The notes beneath the pieces are model-generated. The model was not told the origin of the DNA. It did not search any database and saw only the letters and a program-made list of their open reading frames with translations. From Candidatus Binatia bacterium (lineage in GTDB: Bacteria; Desulfobacterota; Binatia; HRBIN30): a DNA stretch of 35,149 nt. Below, piece by piece: positions 1-8,842 of the stretch; position 1 is the first letter of the stretch; every line of letters begins with the position of its first letter. Location of the stretch: contig JAKLJW010000045.1 of assembly GCA_023150935.1 (NCBI GenBank), positions 1-35,149 on the forward strand. The letters run 5' to 3'. The translations under genes and the position numbers were made by a program.

Positions 1-71
1 GCCTTCCGCGTCCACCCGGCGGGTTTTCCGAACCCCTTTGGGCTACTGGGTATTCTCCGCTTAGCGCCGGA

Positions 72-1088
72 TCAGGGACCGCCGGCGCGAACGATCGTTT
101 CGCGAAGCCGCCGCGCCACGCTGCGATCGTCCGGGAGCGAGCCCTCGACCGCCAGGTCGGCGTCGACCGGTAGACCGTCGTGCGTTCCCGTGACGTGGTA
201 CACTCGCGGCGAGCGACGATCGAGCAGCAAGTTGCTGGCGATCTCCCCGCCCTCGAGGTCGACGTAAGTCGCCTTCAGAACATCCCCCGCGGCATCGGAA
301 AGCGATTCGTTGACTTCGTCGGTGGCGATCACCTCTTCCGGCGATCTGGGCACGAACATCGACATCCGACTGGTCATCAGGAGTTGCCTGTCGTTGCTCT
401 CGTAGTACGAAGACTCCCCAACGCCAATAGCCGTGTCGCCCACGCGCGCCACGAACACCTCCTTGTACAACGGCAGACCGAAGCGCTCGCCGGAGGCGGT
501 CTGCATGGCGTTGGCAAGTCCGGTGACGACGCGCCGAAACGTCTGGCGGTAGCCGACCTCGTCGTGAACGCAGAGCATCGAGCCGTTGCCGCGCAACCCC
601 ACTGCCATCATCTTGACCTGATACAACTGCGGTGGACTGGTAGTATCGTCGACCAGCACGACATCGGCCGCGAAATACGGTTGATCGAAGAGAGCCCCGG
701 CGTCGGTCGAACCGATTCCCCGCACCTTGATCTCGGGCTTGGTGCCGAGCTCCCGGAGCACCGCGCCCATGACGTTGGTGATCGGCATGGCGTTGGGCGC
801 AACGAAACACAGAATGTCCGACTGCGTGCCAAGCGGTATGCCGATCAGATACGTAGAACGGTCGCCCTGCGGCTGGCGTACCACCGGCTCTCCCTGCGCT
901 TCGACCGCGGAGAGGAACGCCCCGTCGGGCGCGCTGACGGGGGTCAAGGGCGACGGCGCAACTTCACGCTTCAGCGCTTCTTCCACTCGAGGCGCAGGCG
1001 GCGCGGTCGCGCAGCCCGCGGCCACGCCGACCATCGCCGCCCATCCCGAAACTGCCACCCACCTCCGCAGTGCACCGATGGTCTGCAT
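72..1088 (-). CDS. Putative lipoprotein of unknown function
   Basis: I do not recognise a family for this 338-residue protein. The N-terminus has two arginines, a hydrophobic stretch and a lipobox (V-A-A-G-C, Cys26), so it is predicted to be a lipid-anchored envelope protein. A proline-rich spacer follows the cysteine, and the rest looks like one soluble domain rich in beta-strand-type sequence, with no catalytic motif I can name. The ATG at 1088 is chosen because it gives a proper signal peptide; only a weak GAG-type ribosome site precedes it. It lies downstream of the CBM2 enzyme on the same strand, separated by a strong GC-rich hairpin, so co-transcription is uncertain. It could be a surface or stress lipoprotein. 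Being a gene is fairly certain; its function is not. Confidence 0.7.
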   Translation of the reverse strand: MQTIGALRRWVAVSGWAAMVGVAAGCATAPPAPRVEEALKREVAPSPLTPVSAPDGAFLSAVEAQGEPVVRQPQGDRSTYLIGIPLGTQSDILCFVAPNAMPITNVMGAVLRELGTKPEIKVRGIGSTDAGALFDQPYFAADVVLVDDTTSPPQLYQVKMMAVGLRGNGSMLCVHDEVGYRQTFRRVVTGLANAMQTASGERFGLPLYKEVFVARVGDTAIGVGESSYYESNDRQLLMTSRMSMFVPRSPEEVIATDEVNESLSDAAGDVLKATYVDLEGGEIASNLLLDRRSPRVYHVTGTHDGLPVDADLAVEGSLPDDRSVARRLRETIVRAGGP

Positions 1089-1165
1089 GTCTCGTCATGC
1101 GCGAAGCACCGGGGGCCGGTCAAGCGGAGAGTGCGTCGGTGCAGCGCCCGCCGCCCATCCTCCTT

Positions 1166-1214
1166 AGCCCCTGCCCCTGCCCTTGCCCCTCCGCGCGGGG
1201 CAGGGGCAGGGGCT
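1166..1214 (-). terminator. Large GC-rich hairpin between two minus-strand genes
   Basis: Two perfect 17-nt complementary arms (1166-1182 and 1198-1214, of the type AGCCCCTGCCCC) are separated by a 15-nt loop, directly downstream of the stop codon of the CBM2 enzyme. There is no U-tract, so it is not a classic intrinsic terminator. It may act as a 3' RNA stabiliser or weak terminator, or be a copy of a dispersed C-rich repeat like the C-rich tract at 5521-5577. The arms are seen directly; the role is inferred. Confidence 0.5.
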
Positions 1215-1220
1215 GCGGGC

Positions 1221-3806
1221 TCACGGCGCCAGCGGCACCGGCTGCTCCAGGTAGTCCTGCGCTTTCGTGATCCACCAGTAGCCGTCAGGCGGCGGCGAGC
1301 CGCGGCCATGGGTCGAATCGCCGACGCCGTCGCCGAAGAGGATTGCAACGATGCCGGCGTCACGCGCCGCCGCCATGTGCGAGGCCCAGGTCACCGTGGT
1401 CCCGTCGACGGACACCGAACCCGGGTAGCCCGGATCGCTTTGCCCGAAATACGCCAGCCGCTGCGCGTCGCTAGTCGAGAACCGGTCGCCAAGAAAGTAG
1501 GTCGGAGCCGAATCCTCGTAGCGCTGGTGGGTGTTGGTCAGATCGGGAAAGACGCCGCCGGTCGCGTAAGGGTTCACCGCGAGGCTGCTATTCACGTGGC
1601 CGACGGGGATTTGCCAGAGCACGACTGGCACGCCGGTCTGTTGGTGCACTCGCCCGGCGAACTCCACGTAGTTGTTCCAGTGCACCGCGTTCCAGAACCA
1701 GGTCGAATCCCACGGAGCGGCCGCCCCGCCGAAGCCGCCGTCGAGGCCGTACTTGTCGATCGAGACGAAGTCGGCCCCGTAACTCAGCACACCCGCCGCC
1801 ATGTAGTACGCGGCGATGCGATCGGCCTCCAGTTGGATGCGGGCGCGGCCCGCCGCGATGCCGAGCGAGTCGGTAATGCGCATCAGACCGGTGGCCGGGA
1901 TGCCGGAGCCGTCGGTGAGACTGGCCCACAGGTTGAACTGCCAGCCGAAGACCGCGTTCGGCGCTTCGCGGCCGATCAGGTAGTTGATCGCCTGCACGAG
2001 TCCGGCGACCGTGTCGGGAAAGGCCGGGTCGGTGCCGCGAACGAGAATGCCGCGATCGTAGGCGGCGTGAACCGCCGCCGTTATCTGGTGCGGCTGCAGA
2101 CCCGAGAGCTGCATCATGTAGCCGAGGAAGTCCGGCTCGAGCACGATGCCGACGACGTCGTCGCCGCCTTCGCTACGGACGATCGCCAGCGCTTTCATCA
2201 GGTCGTCGAAGTAGGCGCTCATGTATGTCGAACTCTGAATATGCTCGAGATCGGTGTAGTAGCTCTCGCCGCCGTCGGGGATGTTGTAGTAAACGAAGAC
2301 GGGAATCATCCCGAGCTTCTTGCTCTCGCGGATGTAGCTGGTGGCCCGCGCGCCGTTGCCTCCCGCCCAGCCGTACCAGCCGTTGAGAGGACCGCCGTTG
2401 AGGTAGATGTAGCGCATGTCGACGCGCGTGTTCTTCCGGCCGCTACCGAAGTTCCGCCACAGCGCCAGGTCGTCGGGTGTGTCTTCGCTCACCGAGCCGA
2501 CTGCGAGATGCTGCGGGAAACCGGGCAGCGAACCGTCGCTATGGCGGACACGGACGCCGACGTGACGCACCGCGCCGGAGGTCGTATCGGCGATACGCAC
2601 GCCGGCGCGGCCCGGCTGGCGGGCATCGATACGCAGCGTGCCCGCTCCGATCACGGCCGGGGTGACGGTGTCCGGGTTGTTGCTCGCAACCGCGAAGCTC
2701 CCGGCACCTCCACCGGCGCGCGCAAGGGTGAAGTCGCTGGTGCCGAGAGGGACCGTGATCTGCAAAGCCGGAGTGCCCGCGGCGTCGACACCCTCGATGA
2801 CGATGCCGCTGCCCGGCCCGATCGTCGGCGACGGGGGCGCCCCGATTTCGATCGTGCACGACGCGCCGTTGAAAACGCAGCCGCCCGGTAGCGCCGTGCT
2901 TCCCGACGCCGTAAAGCCGATCGTCGCCATCGCGTTGGGAGCGAGCGTGCCGTTCCAGGTTTCGTTGGCAACGATGCGATGCGTGGCGGACCCGGAAAGC
3001 AACCGGCCGTTCCACAATGCGTCTATGCGATCGTTGAGGTCGAACTCCAGAGTCCAACCATTGACGGCGGTCGCTGCAGTGTTGGTGATCTGCAGGTCGG
3101 CGTTGTAGCCGCCGTCCCAGGCCCCGGTGCGGGTGAAGACGACACGCACGCCGTTGCCGGGTCGGGGCGTAACGGTCGCCGTGGCTGAGGCTGTCGCTGT
3201 CGCGGTGGCCGGCGGGCGTGTCTGGGTTGCCGTGGAAGCAGGTCGCGTCGCCGTCGCCGAGAACGTGGGCGTGAACGTCGAAGGGCGGGTCGGAGTCCGG
3301 GTCGGCGTCGGGGTGGTCACGCCACCCGTAGGCGTGCGGGTCGGCGTCCGGGTGGCAGTGCGGGGGCGCGTCGGCGTTGGGGTGGCAAGGGAGGTCGCGG
3401 TTCTGGTCGCCGTTCGAGTCGCCGCGCGGGTCGGTGTCGGGCCGCTGCCCGACCGCACGACGATGTTCGCCGGGGCCGGCGCTCCGCCCGGTGTGGCAAC
3501 GAAACCGAAGGACACCTGTCCGCCGGCAGGAATATGCGGATTCCAGGTCGCTCCTCGTATCGTGTAACGATTGCCGACGCGGCTGACGAGCCGGGCATCC
3601 CACAAGCTCGTCATGGTCACCGGCTGGTCGAACTCAACCACCCAGTCGGTTAGCGAAGTCGCTTGCGAGTTGCGCACCGTCACCTGCGCCTGGAAGCCGG
3701 AACCCCAGTCGGCGGTTACTTTGTAGTCCACCGACTGGGCGTACGCCTCCACGGCAAGGATCGAACAGAACATTGCGGTCACGAAACCCCGACGAATCAC
3801 AGGCAT
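1221..3806 (-). CDS. Secreted two-CBM2 glycoside-hydrolase-like enzyme
   Basis: This 861-residue exported protein probably acts on cellulose or another plant polysaccharide. The order is: signal peptide (about 1-25, ending AYA-Q); a CBM2-like cellulose-binding module (about 26-120); a Thr/Pro/Arg-rich linker (about 121-215); a second CBM2-like module (about 218-320) with a Cys pair; an Ig-like beta module (about 330-420); and a catalytic-type domain (about 425-861). The last domain looks like a TIM barrel and contains IVLEPDFLGYM, SIDKYGLDG and VLWQIPVGH. These carry acidic residues placed as in many retaining or inverting hydrolases, but I cannot assign a GH family. The ATG at 3806 is chosen because GGAGG lies 6 nt upstream; an ATG at 3812 abuts that site. 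The CBM2 calls are fairly sure; substrate and catalytic residues are inference. Confidence 0.8.
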   Translation of the reverse strand: MPVIRRGFVTAMFCSILAVEAYAQSVDYKVTADWGSGFQAQVTVRNSQATSLTDWVVEFDQPVTMTSLWDARLVSRVGNRYTIRGATWNPHIPAGGQVSFGFVATPGGAPAPANIVVRSGSGPTPTRAATRTATRTATSLATPTPTRPRTATRTPTRTPTGGVTTPTPTRTPTRPSTFTPTFSATATRPASTATQTRPPATATATASATATVTPRPGNGVRVVFTRTGAWDGGYNADLQITNTAATAVNGWTLEFDLNDRIDALWNGRLLSGSATHRIVANETWNGTLAPNAMATIGFTASGSTALPGGCVFNGASCTIEIGAPPSPTIGPGSGIVIEGVDAAGTPALQITVPLGTSDFTLARAGGGAGSFAVASNNPDTVTPAVIGAGTLRIDARQPGRAGVRIADTTSGAVRHVGVRVRHSDGSLPGFPQHLAVGSVSEDTPDDLALWRNFGSGRKNTRVDMRYIYLNGGPLNGWYGWAGGNGARATSYIRESKKLGMIPVFVYYNIPDGGESYYTDLEHIQSSTYMSAYFDDLMKALAIVRSEGGDDVVGIVLEPDFLGYMMQLSGLQPHQITAAVHAAYDRGILVRGTDPAFPDTVAGLVQAINYLIGREAPNAVFGWQFNLWASLTDGSGIPATGLMRITDSLGIAAGRARIQLEADRIAAYYMAAGVLSYGADFVSIDKYGLDGGFGGAAAPWDSTWFWNAVHWNNYVEFAGRVHQQTGVPVVLWQIPVGHVNSSLAVNPYATGGVFPDLTNTHQRYEDSAPTYFLGDRFSTSDAQRLAYFGQSDPGYPGSVSVDGTTVTWASHMAAARDAGIVAILFGDGVGDSTHGRGSPPPDGYWWITKAQDYLEQPVPLAP
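3155..3450 (-). repeat. Coding low-complexity Thr/Pro/Arg linker repeat
   Basis: This stretch of the CBM2 enzyme is a degenerate tandem array of short units encoding TRTPT, TRTAT and PTPT. On the plus strand it reads as repeated GTCGGCGTCCGGGT-like blocks. Such linkers are flexible, often glycosylated spacers in extracellular carbohydrate-active enzymes, and the DNA is prone to slippage that changes linker length. Confidence 0.75.
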
Positions 3807-3945
3807 GAACATCCTCCGCGTTGATGGCGGAAGTAGGGAGCAATGGTCGTACCAGCCGGCCGTGCCCGGTGCGGAGTGGGGAGCGAATGGAACGGATCTG
3901 CGGCCGACGCCGGTAGTGTTCCTTATGGAATACAGGCGGCCGCGC

Positions 3946-5133
3946 TCAGTCGACCGTGCCGAGGTACAACGGCGACTCCTTGTAGCGCGCGATCGCAAAG
4001 CGTGTGACCACGCCGATGACGGCGCACACGGGCACGGCAATGAGCAGACCGACAAACCCGAACAGCGCGCCGCCGGCAAACAGACCGAACATGACCCACA
4101 GCGGATGGAGACCGACCCGTTCGCCGACCAGCCGCGGGACGAGTACGTAGTCGTTGACGATCTGACCGGCGAAGAACACCATCAGCACCACGACCACGCG
4201 CGGCCAGTTGGGCCAGAACTGGTACAGGGCAACACCGACCGAGGCGAGCAGTCCGAAGAGCGTTCCGATGTAAGGGATGAAAGACACCAGGCCGGCCGTC
4301 AGTCCGATCGTCAATCCGAAGTCGAGGCCAACGAGCGAGAGCGCGACGGCGTAGAACGCCCCAAGGACCAGGCACACGGTAGCCGTGCCGCGCGCGAAGC
4401 CGGCGAGCACCCAGTCGATTTCGCGCAATTGGGCGCGGATGACGTCCGCCTGCGCCCGCGGCAACCAGCCGTCGACGCTCTCGACGACCTTCTCCCAGTC
4501 CCGCAGTAGATAGAACGCAACCAGCGGCGTCACCGCCAGGAGGGCGACGCTATTCACGAAGGCGAAGCCGCGCGAAAGGGCTTCGTTCAGAAGATGTCCC
4601 GCCACCCCCGCCATCGACTGGGCGGCCGCCAGGGGCTGGGTCAGATCGGTCGGCGGACTCGCGCTGACGCGCGCGAGGATGCTCGCCACCAGCGGCCGCA
4701 GCGTCTCGGCGGCCGCCTCCACGTACCGTGGCAGGGCACGCACCAGCGTCGTGAGCTGCTCGACGATCGTCGGAACGATGAGCATCAGGAGCAGCGTAGC
4801 GACGAGGAAGAAGGCGACGATGATCAACCCGGCGGCGACGCTGCGCGGCACCCGCAGCGCCTCGAGCCGATCGGCGACCGGGTCGAGGAAGTACGCGATC
4901 GCCATGCCCAGAACGAACGGCAGCAGTATTGCCTTCAGTAACCATAGCGCCAGCACGAGGGCCGCCAGGATCCCCACCCAGAACACGGCGTGCCGTGCCG
5001 GCGGCAGCGTTACCGTTGGCGCCGTCGCCGGTAGCGCCACGGGGGTCGCCGCGGGGCCCGCACCGGCAGGCTCCGGGGCCGCGGGCGAGACGGGTCCGAC
5101 TGGTGGCGGCAACGTGCCTGCGGTCTCCTGCAT
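3946..5133 (-). CDS. AI-2E family transporter (PerM/YdiK-like)
   Basis: A 395-residue inner-membrane protein of the AI-2E/PerM family. Members have been proposed as exporters of autoinducer-2 or other small molecules, or as Na+/H+ antiporters; the substrate here cannot be told. A Pro/Ala-rich cytoplasmic N-terminus (about 1-48) precedes a first pair of hydrophobic segments (about 50-85, containing the typical LLPFVLGMAIAYFLDP). A third follows near 100-125, then a soluble loop, then a C-terminal cluster of helices containing the family-typical FIPYIGTLFG and the late VGLHPLWVMFGLFAGG. Length and order fit the family. The small holin-like gene lies 34 nt upstream on the same strand, so the two may be one transcript. 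The family call is secure. Confidence 0.88.
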   Translation of the reverse strand: MQETAGTLPPPVGPVSPAAPEPAGAGPAATPVALPATAPTVTLPPARHAVFWVGILAALVLALWLLKAILLPFVLGMAIAYFLDPVADRLEALRVPRSVAAGLIIVAFFLVATLLLMLIVPTIVEQLTTLVRALPRYVEAAAETLRPLVASILARVSASPPTDLTQPLAAAQSMAGVAGHLLNEALSRGFAFVNSVALLAVTPLVAFYLLRDWEKVVESVDGWLPRAQADVIRAQLREIDWVLAGFARGTATVCLVLGAFYAVALSLVGLDFGLTIGLTAGLVSFIPYIGTLFGLLASVGVALYQFWPNWPRVVVVLMVFFAGQIVNDYVLVPRLVGERVGLHPLWVMFGLFAGGALFGFVGLLIAVPVCAVIGVVTRFAIARYKESPLYLGTVD

Positions 5134-5167
5134 GCAAATCGTCCCCTCGGCATCTCGTGGCCGCGCT

Positions 5168-5509
5168 CTACGGGAACACGAGGTTGTACAGAATCGTGTG
5201 AACGATCGACAGCACGATCGCGCCGACCAACGCCGGCAAGAAACCGGCCACCTCGAAGCCGGCCACCAGGTACGACGCGAACCTGAGCATCAATGCGTTG
5301 ATCACGAACAGGAACAACCCCAGCGTGACGATCGTTAGCGGAAGAGTGAGGATCTTGAGCACCAAACCCAGCGTCGAGTTGACCAGACCGATGACGATGG
5401 CGGCGATCAGTGCGGTACCGAAGCTGGCCACTCGAAAGCCCGGAACGACGTGCGCGACGATCACGATGCTCAACGCACTGAGAAACCAGTTCGTAACCAG
5501 GTACAACAT
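5168..5509 (-). CDS. Small four-helix membrane protein, phage holin IV/YvlD family
   Basis: This 113-residue protein consists almost entirely of four hydrophobic segments (about 5-25, 28-50, 55-80 and 88-110). The glycine and asparagine pattern (GLVNSTLGLVLKILTLPLTI) is typical of the phage-holin superfamily IV/YvlD membrane proteins. Despite the name, chromosomal members are not known lysis proteins, and nothing phage-like is nearby. It starts with ATG at 5509 and precedes the AI-2E transporter gene by 34 nt, so co-expression is likely. The cellular role is unknown; YvlD-like proteins are linked to envelope stress in Firmicutes. Confidence 0.85.
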   Translation of the reverse strand: MLYLVTNWFLSALSIVIVAHVVPGFRVASFGTALIAAIVIGLVNSTLGLVLKILTLPLTIVTLGLFLFVINALMLRFASYLVAGFEVAGFLPALVGAIVLSIVHTILYNLVFP

Positions 5510-5520
5510 AGCCTCGGCCT

Positions 5521-5577
5521 CCCTCTGCCCCCCGCTCCCTGCTGCCCGCTCCCTGCTACCCCCTCCCCGCTACCTGT
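5521..5577. repeat. C-rich degenerate tandem repeat
   Basis: Two exact 13-nt copies of CCCGCTCCCTGCT (5531-5543 and 5545-5557) are followed by a decayed third unit in the gap between the divergent holin-like gene and pgm. It resembles the C-rich arms at 1166-1214, so it may be part of a dispersed family in this genome. No gene or promoter is visible within it. Confidence 0.5.
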
Positions 5578-5751
5578 CCCCACTCGGCGCCCCGTCTGCC
5601 GACCTCGATCGGACTTCCCACCCAGTCCTTAGATCAAATGTTGCCGGGCGGCTCAATTTGATTTCTCGGCCGCTCTTTCGCTTTCGGTCTTGCATGGTAG
5701 GCTCGCGCCGCGGGCGCGTCACCGGTGGCGCGCCCTTGCAGGAGGAAGGCT

Positions 5752-7398
5752 ATGGCCGTAAGTCCCCGCGCCGGGAAGCCCGCCGACCCGGCAGCTCTCG
5801 TGAACGTCCCGCAGTTGATCACCGCCTACTTCGTCGAACGGCCCGACCCGGAGGTCAAGGAACAGCGCGTCGCTTTCGGAACCTCGGGACATCGCGGCTC
5901 GTCGCTGCACCGCAGCTTCAACGAGGCCCACATCCTCGCCACCACGCAGGCGATATGTATGTACCGGCGCGCGAACGGCATCGCGGGGCCGCTGTTCCTC
6001 GGCATCGACACCCACGCGCTTTCCGAGCCGGCCGCGGCGAGCGCTCTGGAAGTCCTCGCCGCCAACGAGGTCACCGTGATGCTCGATGCCGCCGGCGGCT
6101 ACACGCCCACCCCGGTCATCTCGCACGCCATCCTCACGTACAACCGCGACCGCTCCACCGCCCTCGCCGACGGCATCGTCGTCACCCCGTCGCACAACCC
6201 GCCGGAGGACGGCGGCTTCAAGTACAATCCTCCCAACGGCGGCCCCGCCGATACCAGCGTGACCGGCTGGATCGAGCGGCAGGCCAACGAGATCCTCGCC
6301 GCCGACTGCCGCGAGGTGAAGCGCATACCGTTCGCCCGCGCGCGCACGGCCGCCACCACGCGTAAGCACGATTATGTGCAGGCCTACGTCGCCGACCTCG
6401 ATCGGGTCGTCGACATGAGCGCGATCAAGGCCGCTGGCCTGAAGATCGGCGCCGATCCGCTCGGCGGCGCCGGTGTGGCCTACTGGGCACCGATCGTCGA
6501 ACGCTACGGGCTCGACGTCACCGTCGTGAACACCGCGGTGGATCCCACCTTCCGCTTCATGACTTACGATTGGGACGGCAAGATCCGCATGGACTGCTCG
6601 TCGCCTTACGCCATGGCGAGCCTGATCGGACTCAAGGACCGCTTCGACATCGCCTTCGGCAACGACACCGACCACGATCGCCACGGCATTGTGACGCGCG
6701 GCGCCGGCCTCATGAACCCGAACCACTATCTCGCGGTGGCGATCCACTACCTGTTCCAGAACCGGCCGACGTGGCGTACCGACGCCGGCATCGGCAAGAC
6801 CCTGGTGAGCAGCAGCATGATCGACCGCGTCGCCGCCAAGCTCGGCCGCCGGCTCGACGAGGTGCCGGTCGGCTTCAAGTGGTTCGTTGACGGGTTCATG
6901 GACGGGTCGCTGGGTTTCGGCGGCGAAGAGAGCGCCGGGGGCTCCTTCCTGCGGCGCGACGGGCGCGTGTGGACGACTGACAAGGACGGCATCATCATGG
7001 ACCTGCTCGCGGCCGAAATCACGGCGAAGACGGGCCGCGATCCCGGCGAGCTGTACACGGAACTGACGAAGGAGTTCGGCGACCCGGTCTACGAGCGCAT
7101 CGATGCGCCGGCGACGCCGGCCGAGAAGGACATTCTGAAGAAGCTCTCGCCACAGCAGATTCGCGCCACCGAGCTTGCCGGCGAGAAGATCACGCAGGCG
7201 CTGAGCAACGCACCGGGCAACGGCGCGCCGGTCGGGGGCATCAAGGTCGTAGCCGCCAGTGGCTGGTTCGCTGCCCGGCCATCGGGGACGGAGAACGTCT
7301 ACAAGATCTACGCGGAGAGCTTTCGCGGCCGCGACCACCTCGTGCGGATTCAGGAGGAGGCGCGGGCCATCGTGTCCGCCGCCCTGAAGGGCGCGTGA
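5752..7398 (+). CDS. pgm: Phosphoglucomutase, alpha-D-glucose type
   Basis: Interconverts glucose 1-phosphate and glucose 6-phosphate in the cytoplasm, linking glycolysis to glycogen, trehalose and UDP-glucose synthesis. At 548 residues it is the length of E. coli Pgm. All signatures are present: TSGHRG (44-49); the phosphoserine loop TPSHNPPEDGGFKYNPPNGG with Ser147; the Mg-binding loop NDTDHDRHGIVT with Asp305, Asp307 and Asp309; the sugar-recognition loop GGEESAGGSF; and the phosphate-binding RPSGTEN (509-515). The ATG at 5752 has AGGAGGAAGG just upstream, so an in-frame start at 5725 is rejected. The next gene begins inside this stop codon (GTGA), so the two are translationally coupled. 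Confidence 0.96.
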   Translation: MAVSPRAGKPADPAALVNVPQLITAYFVERPDPEVKEQRVAFGTSGHRGSSLHRSFNEAHILATTQAICMYRRANGIAGPLFLGIDTHALSEPAAASALEVLAANEVTVMLDAAGGYTPTPVISHAILTYNRDRSTALADGIVVTPSHNPPEDGGFKYNPPNGGPADTSVTGWIERQANEILAADCREVKRIPFARARTAATTRKHDYVQAYVADLDRVVDMSAIKAAGLKIGADPLGGAGVAYWAPIVERYGLDVTVVNTAVDPTFRFMTYDWDGKIRMDCSSPYAMASLIGLKDRFDIAFGNDTDHDRHGIVTRGAGLMNPNHYLAVAIHYLFQNRPTWRTDAGIGKTLVSSSMIDRVAAKLGRRLDEVPVGFKWFVDGFMDGSLGFGGEESAGGSFLRRDGRVWTTDKDGIIMDLLAAEITAKTGRDPGELYTELTKEFGDPVYERIDAPATPAEKDILKKLSPQQIRATELAGEKITQALSNAPGNGAPVGGIKVVAASGWFAARPSGTENVYKIYAESFRGRDHLVRIQEEARAIVSAALKGA

Positions 7399-8213
7399 CC
7401 TCGCTGTGGCGCGCGGGTGCGGCCGCGGTTGTAGTGGCGGGGTTCCTCGTGGGCGGGCCGGCGCAGGCACTGATCGAACGCTTCATCTTCTATCCCGACC
7501 GGGTCCTCATCGGCACGCCGGCGGCGATGGGAGTGCGGTTCGAGGACATCGAGTTCCCTGCCGCGGACGGGACGAAGCTGCACGGGTGGTTCGTGCGCGG
7601 CACGCGGCCGGAAACGCTGCTCTGGTTCCACGGCAACGCGGGGAACATCAGTCACCGCATCGAGCCCCTGCGGCTGTTGATCGAGAACGTCGGCGCGAAC
7701 GTCTTCATGGTCGACTACCGCGGATACGGTCGTAGTGCGGGGAGTCCGTCGGAGGCCGGCGTATACTCTGACGCGCGCGGGGCGTTGGCGTACCTGCGTG
7801 GGCGAAGCGACGTGGCGGCCGACGGTATCGTGTATTTCGGGCAATCGCTCGGCAGTGGAGTGGCGATCGAGTTGGCGACGCACGACCCGCCGCGCGGGCT
7901 CATTCTGGAGACACCGTTCACGTCGGTACGGGCGATGGCAAGCACGTTGATGCCGTTGCCCGTGGGATTCCTGTTGCCGAACGCGTTTGACAACCTTGGC
8001 CGTATCCGGGGTTTGCGAATACCGAAGCTGTTCATTCACGGCGACGCCGACGAGATCGTCCCGTACGCGCAAGGCCGGGAGTTGTATGCCGCCGCCCCGG
8101 CACCGAAGGCATTCGCCACGATCCGCGGCGCGCAGCACAACGACGTGTACGTAGTCGGCGGTACCCGCTACTTCGCGCGGCTGCGGCGGTTTCTGGACGC
8201 GGCGGGGTCGTGA
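7395..8213 (+). CDS. Membrane-anchored alpha/beta-hydrolase (BEM46/ABHD13-like)
   Basis: A 272-residue serine hydrolase-fold protein. The hydrophobic N-terminus (about 6-25) suggests an anchor or signal, and the domain begins with the family-typical IERFIFYPDR. The oxyanion strand WFHGNAGN, the nucleophile elbow GQSLGSG (Ser151), the acid in HGDADEIVP and the histidine in GAQHND form a complete triad. Relatives are esterase- or thioesterase-like with poorly known substrates. It starts with GTG overlapping the stop codon of pgm by 4 nt, which is clear coupling, although a functional link to glucose-phosphate metabolism is not obvious. Confidence 0.9.
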   Translation: MTSLWRAGAAAVVVAGFLVGGPAQALIERFIFYPDRVLIGTPAAMGVRFEDIEFPAADGTKLHGWFVRGTRPETLLWFHGNAGNISHRIEPLRLLIENVGANVFMVDYRGYGRSAGSPSEAGVYSDARGALAYLRGRSDVAADGIVYFGQSLGSGVAIELATHDPPRGLILETPFTSVRAMASTLMPLPVGFLLPNAFDNLGRIRGLRIPKLFIHGDADEIVPYAQGRELYAAAPAPKAFATIRGAQHNDVYVVGGTRYFARLRRFLDAAGS

Positions 8214-8296
8214 GGTACGTCTCGCCGACGTTCTGATGCGCGGCGGAGGCGCTTGGTGATATGACCGGCGCCGTCGCACTAGCAAGAGGGGGGAAT

Positions 8297-8773
8297 ATGC
8301 TCACTTACATCCGGAACCCGTTGGTCGCATGTGTGGTGATGCTGCTGCTTTCATGTACCGCCCGGGCGCCGCTGGGAACCCAACCCGACGCAGCGTGGCC
8401 GGGCGTCGTCAGCGATTCCGCGGATATCCCGTTTGCGGAGCACGGCATCCTGCCGGTGTTCACGACGAGTCTGACGACCGACGGCCGGAACCTGCACCTT
8501 CGTGCCCTGGTCGGCAACCCTTACCCCGAACCGGTCGAAGGCGTGCGCACGATCTTCGAGATAATGGCCAGGCAAGACCCTGAGGGCGAGACCCTGGACC
8601 GGTTCGAGCGCGAGATGGATGTGACCATTCCCAGCGGAGAACGTGCGTCACTGCGATGGGACCTGCAAACCATGTACGCCGGCCCGGGTACGGGCGGATT
8701 TCGGCTCGTAGCCTTTGCCGTCAAGCGTGGCGGTGTCACTATGCCGCTCCCACCGGGGTGGAGAGGGGACTGA
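8297..8773 (+). CDS. Small lipoprotein of unknown function
   Basis: A 158-residue protein with a short hydrophobic signal and lipobox LLSC (Cys20), predicted to be lipid-anchored. The rest looks like a single beta-sandwich: hydrophobic alternation around GNPYPEPVEGVRTIFEI and a GGFRLVAFAVKRGG strand pair. It has no catalytic motif I recognise. The ATG at 8297 is preceded by a good GAGGGGGGAA site; an in-frame ATG at 8261 would bury the signal. It follows the hydrolase by 83 nt and converges on the CoA-transferase gene. It is a real gene by signal, site and codon use; function unknown. Confidence 0.68.
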   Translation: MLTYIRNPLVACVVMLLLSCTARAPLGTQPDAAWPGVVSDSADIPFAEHGILPVFTTSLTTDGRNLHLRALVGNPYPEPVEGVRTIFEIMARQDPEGETLDRFEREMDVTIPSGERASLRWDLQTMYAGPGTGGFRLVAFAVKRGGVTMPLPPGWRGD

Positions 8774-8842
8774 CAGGCGGATCCCCTGGACGATTGCTCG
8801 AAGTTGCAGGGCGATCCTGCGAGCGGAAGCGGTTGAACCGCC

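Noticed and set aside
180..2891. A 903-codon open frame on the plus strand
   Set aside because: It runs antisense through a lipoprotein gene, an intergenic hairpin and the CBM2 enzyme, with Arg/His/Val-rich sequence and no domain.
5168..5509. Prophage lysis holin
   Set aside because: The family name refers to a superfamily; no endolysin, spanin or other phage gene is near and the gene sits with a transporter gene.
5632..5662. ATCAAAT/ATTTGAT inverted repeat upstream of pgm as an operator
   Set aside because: Only 7 nt per arm with a 17-nt spacer, in an AT-richer stretch where chance matches are easy; no supporting promoter elements found.
5719..7470. A 583-codon minus-strand frame over pgm
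   Set aside because: Antisense to a phosphoglucomutase with all motifs intact; no recognisable domain.
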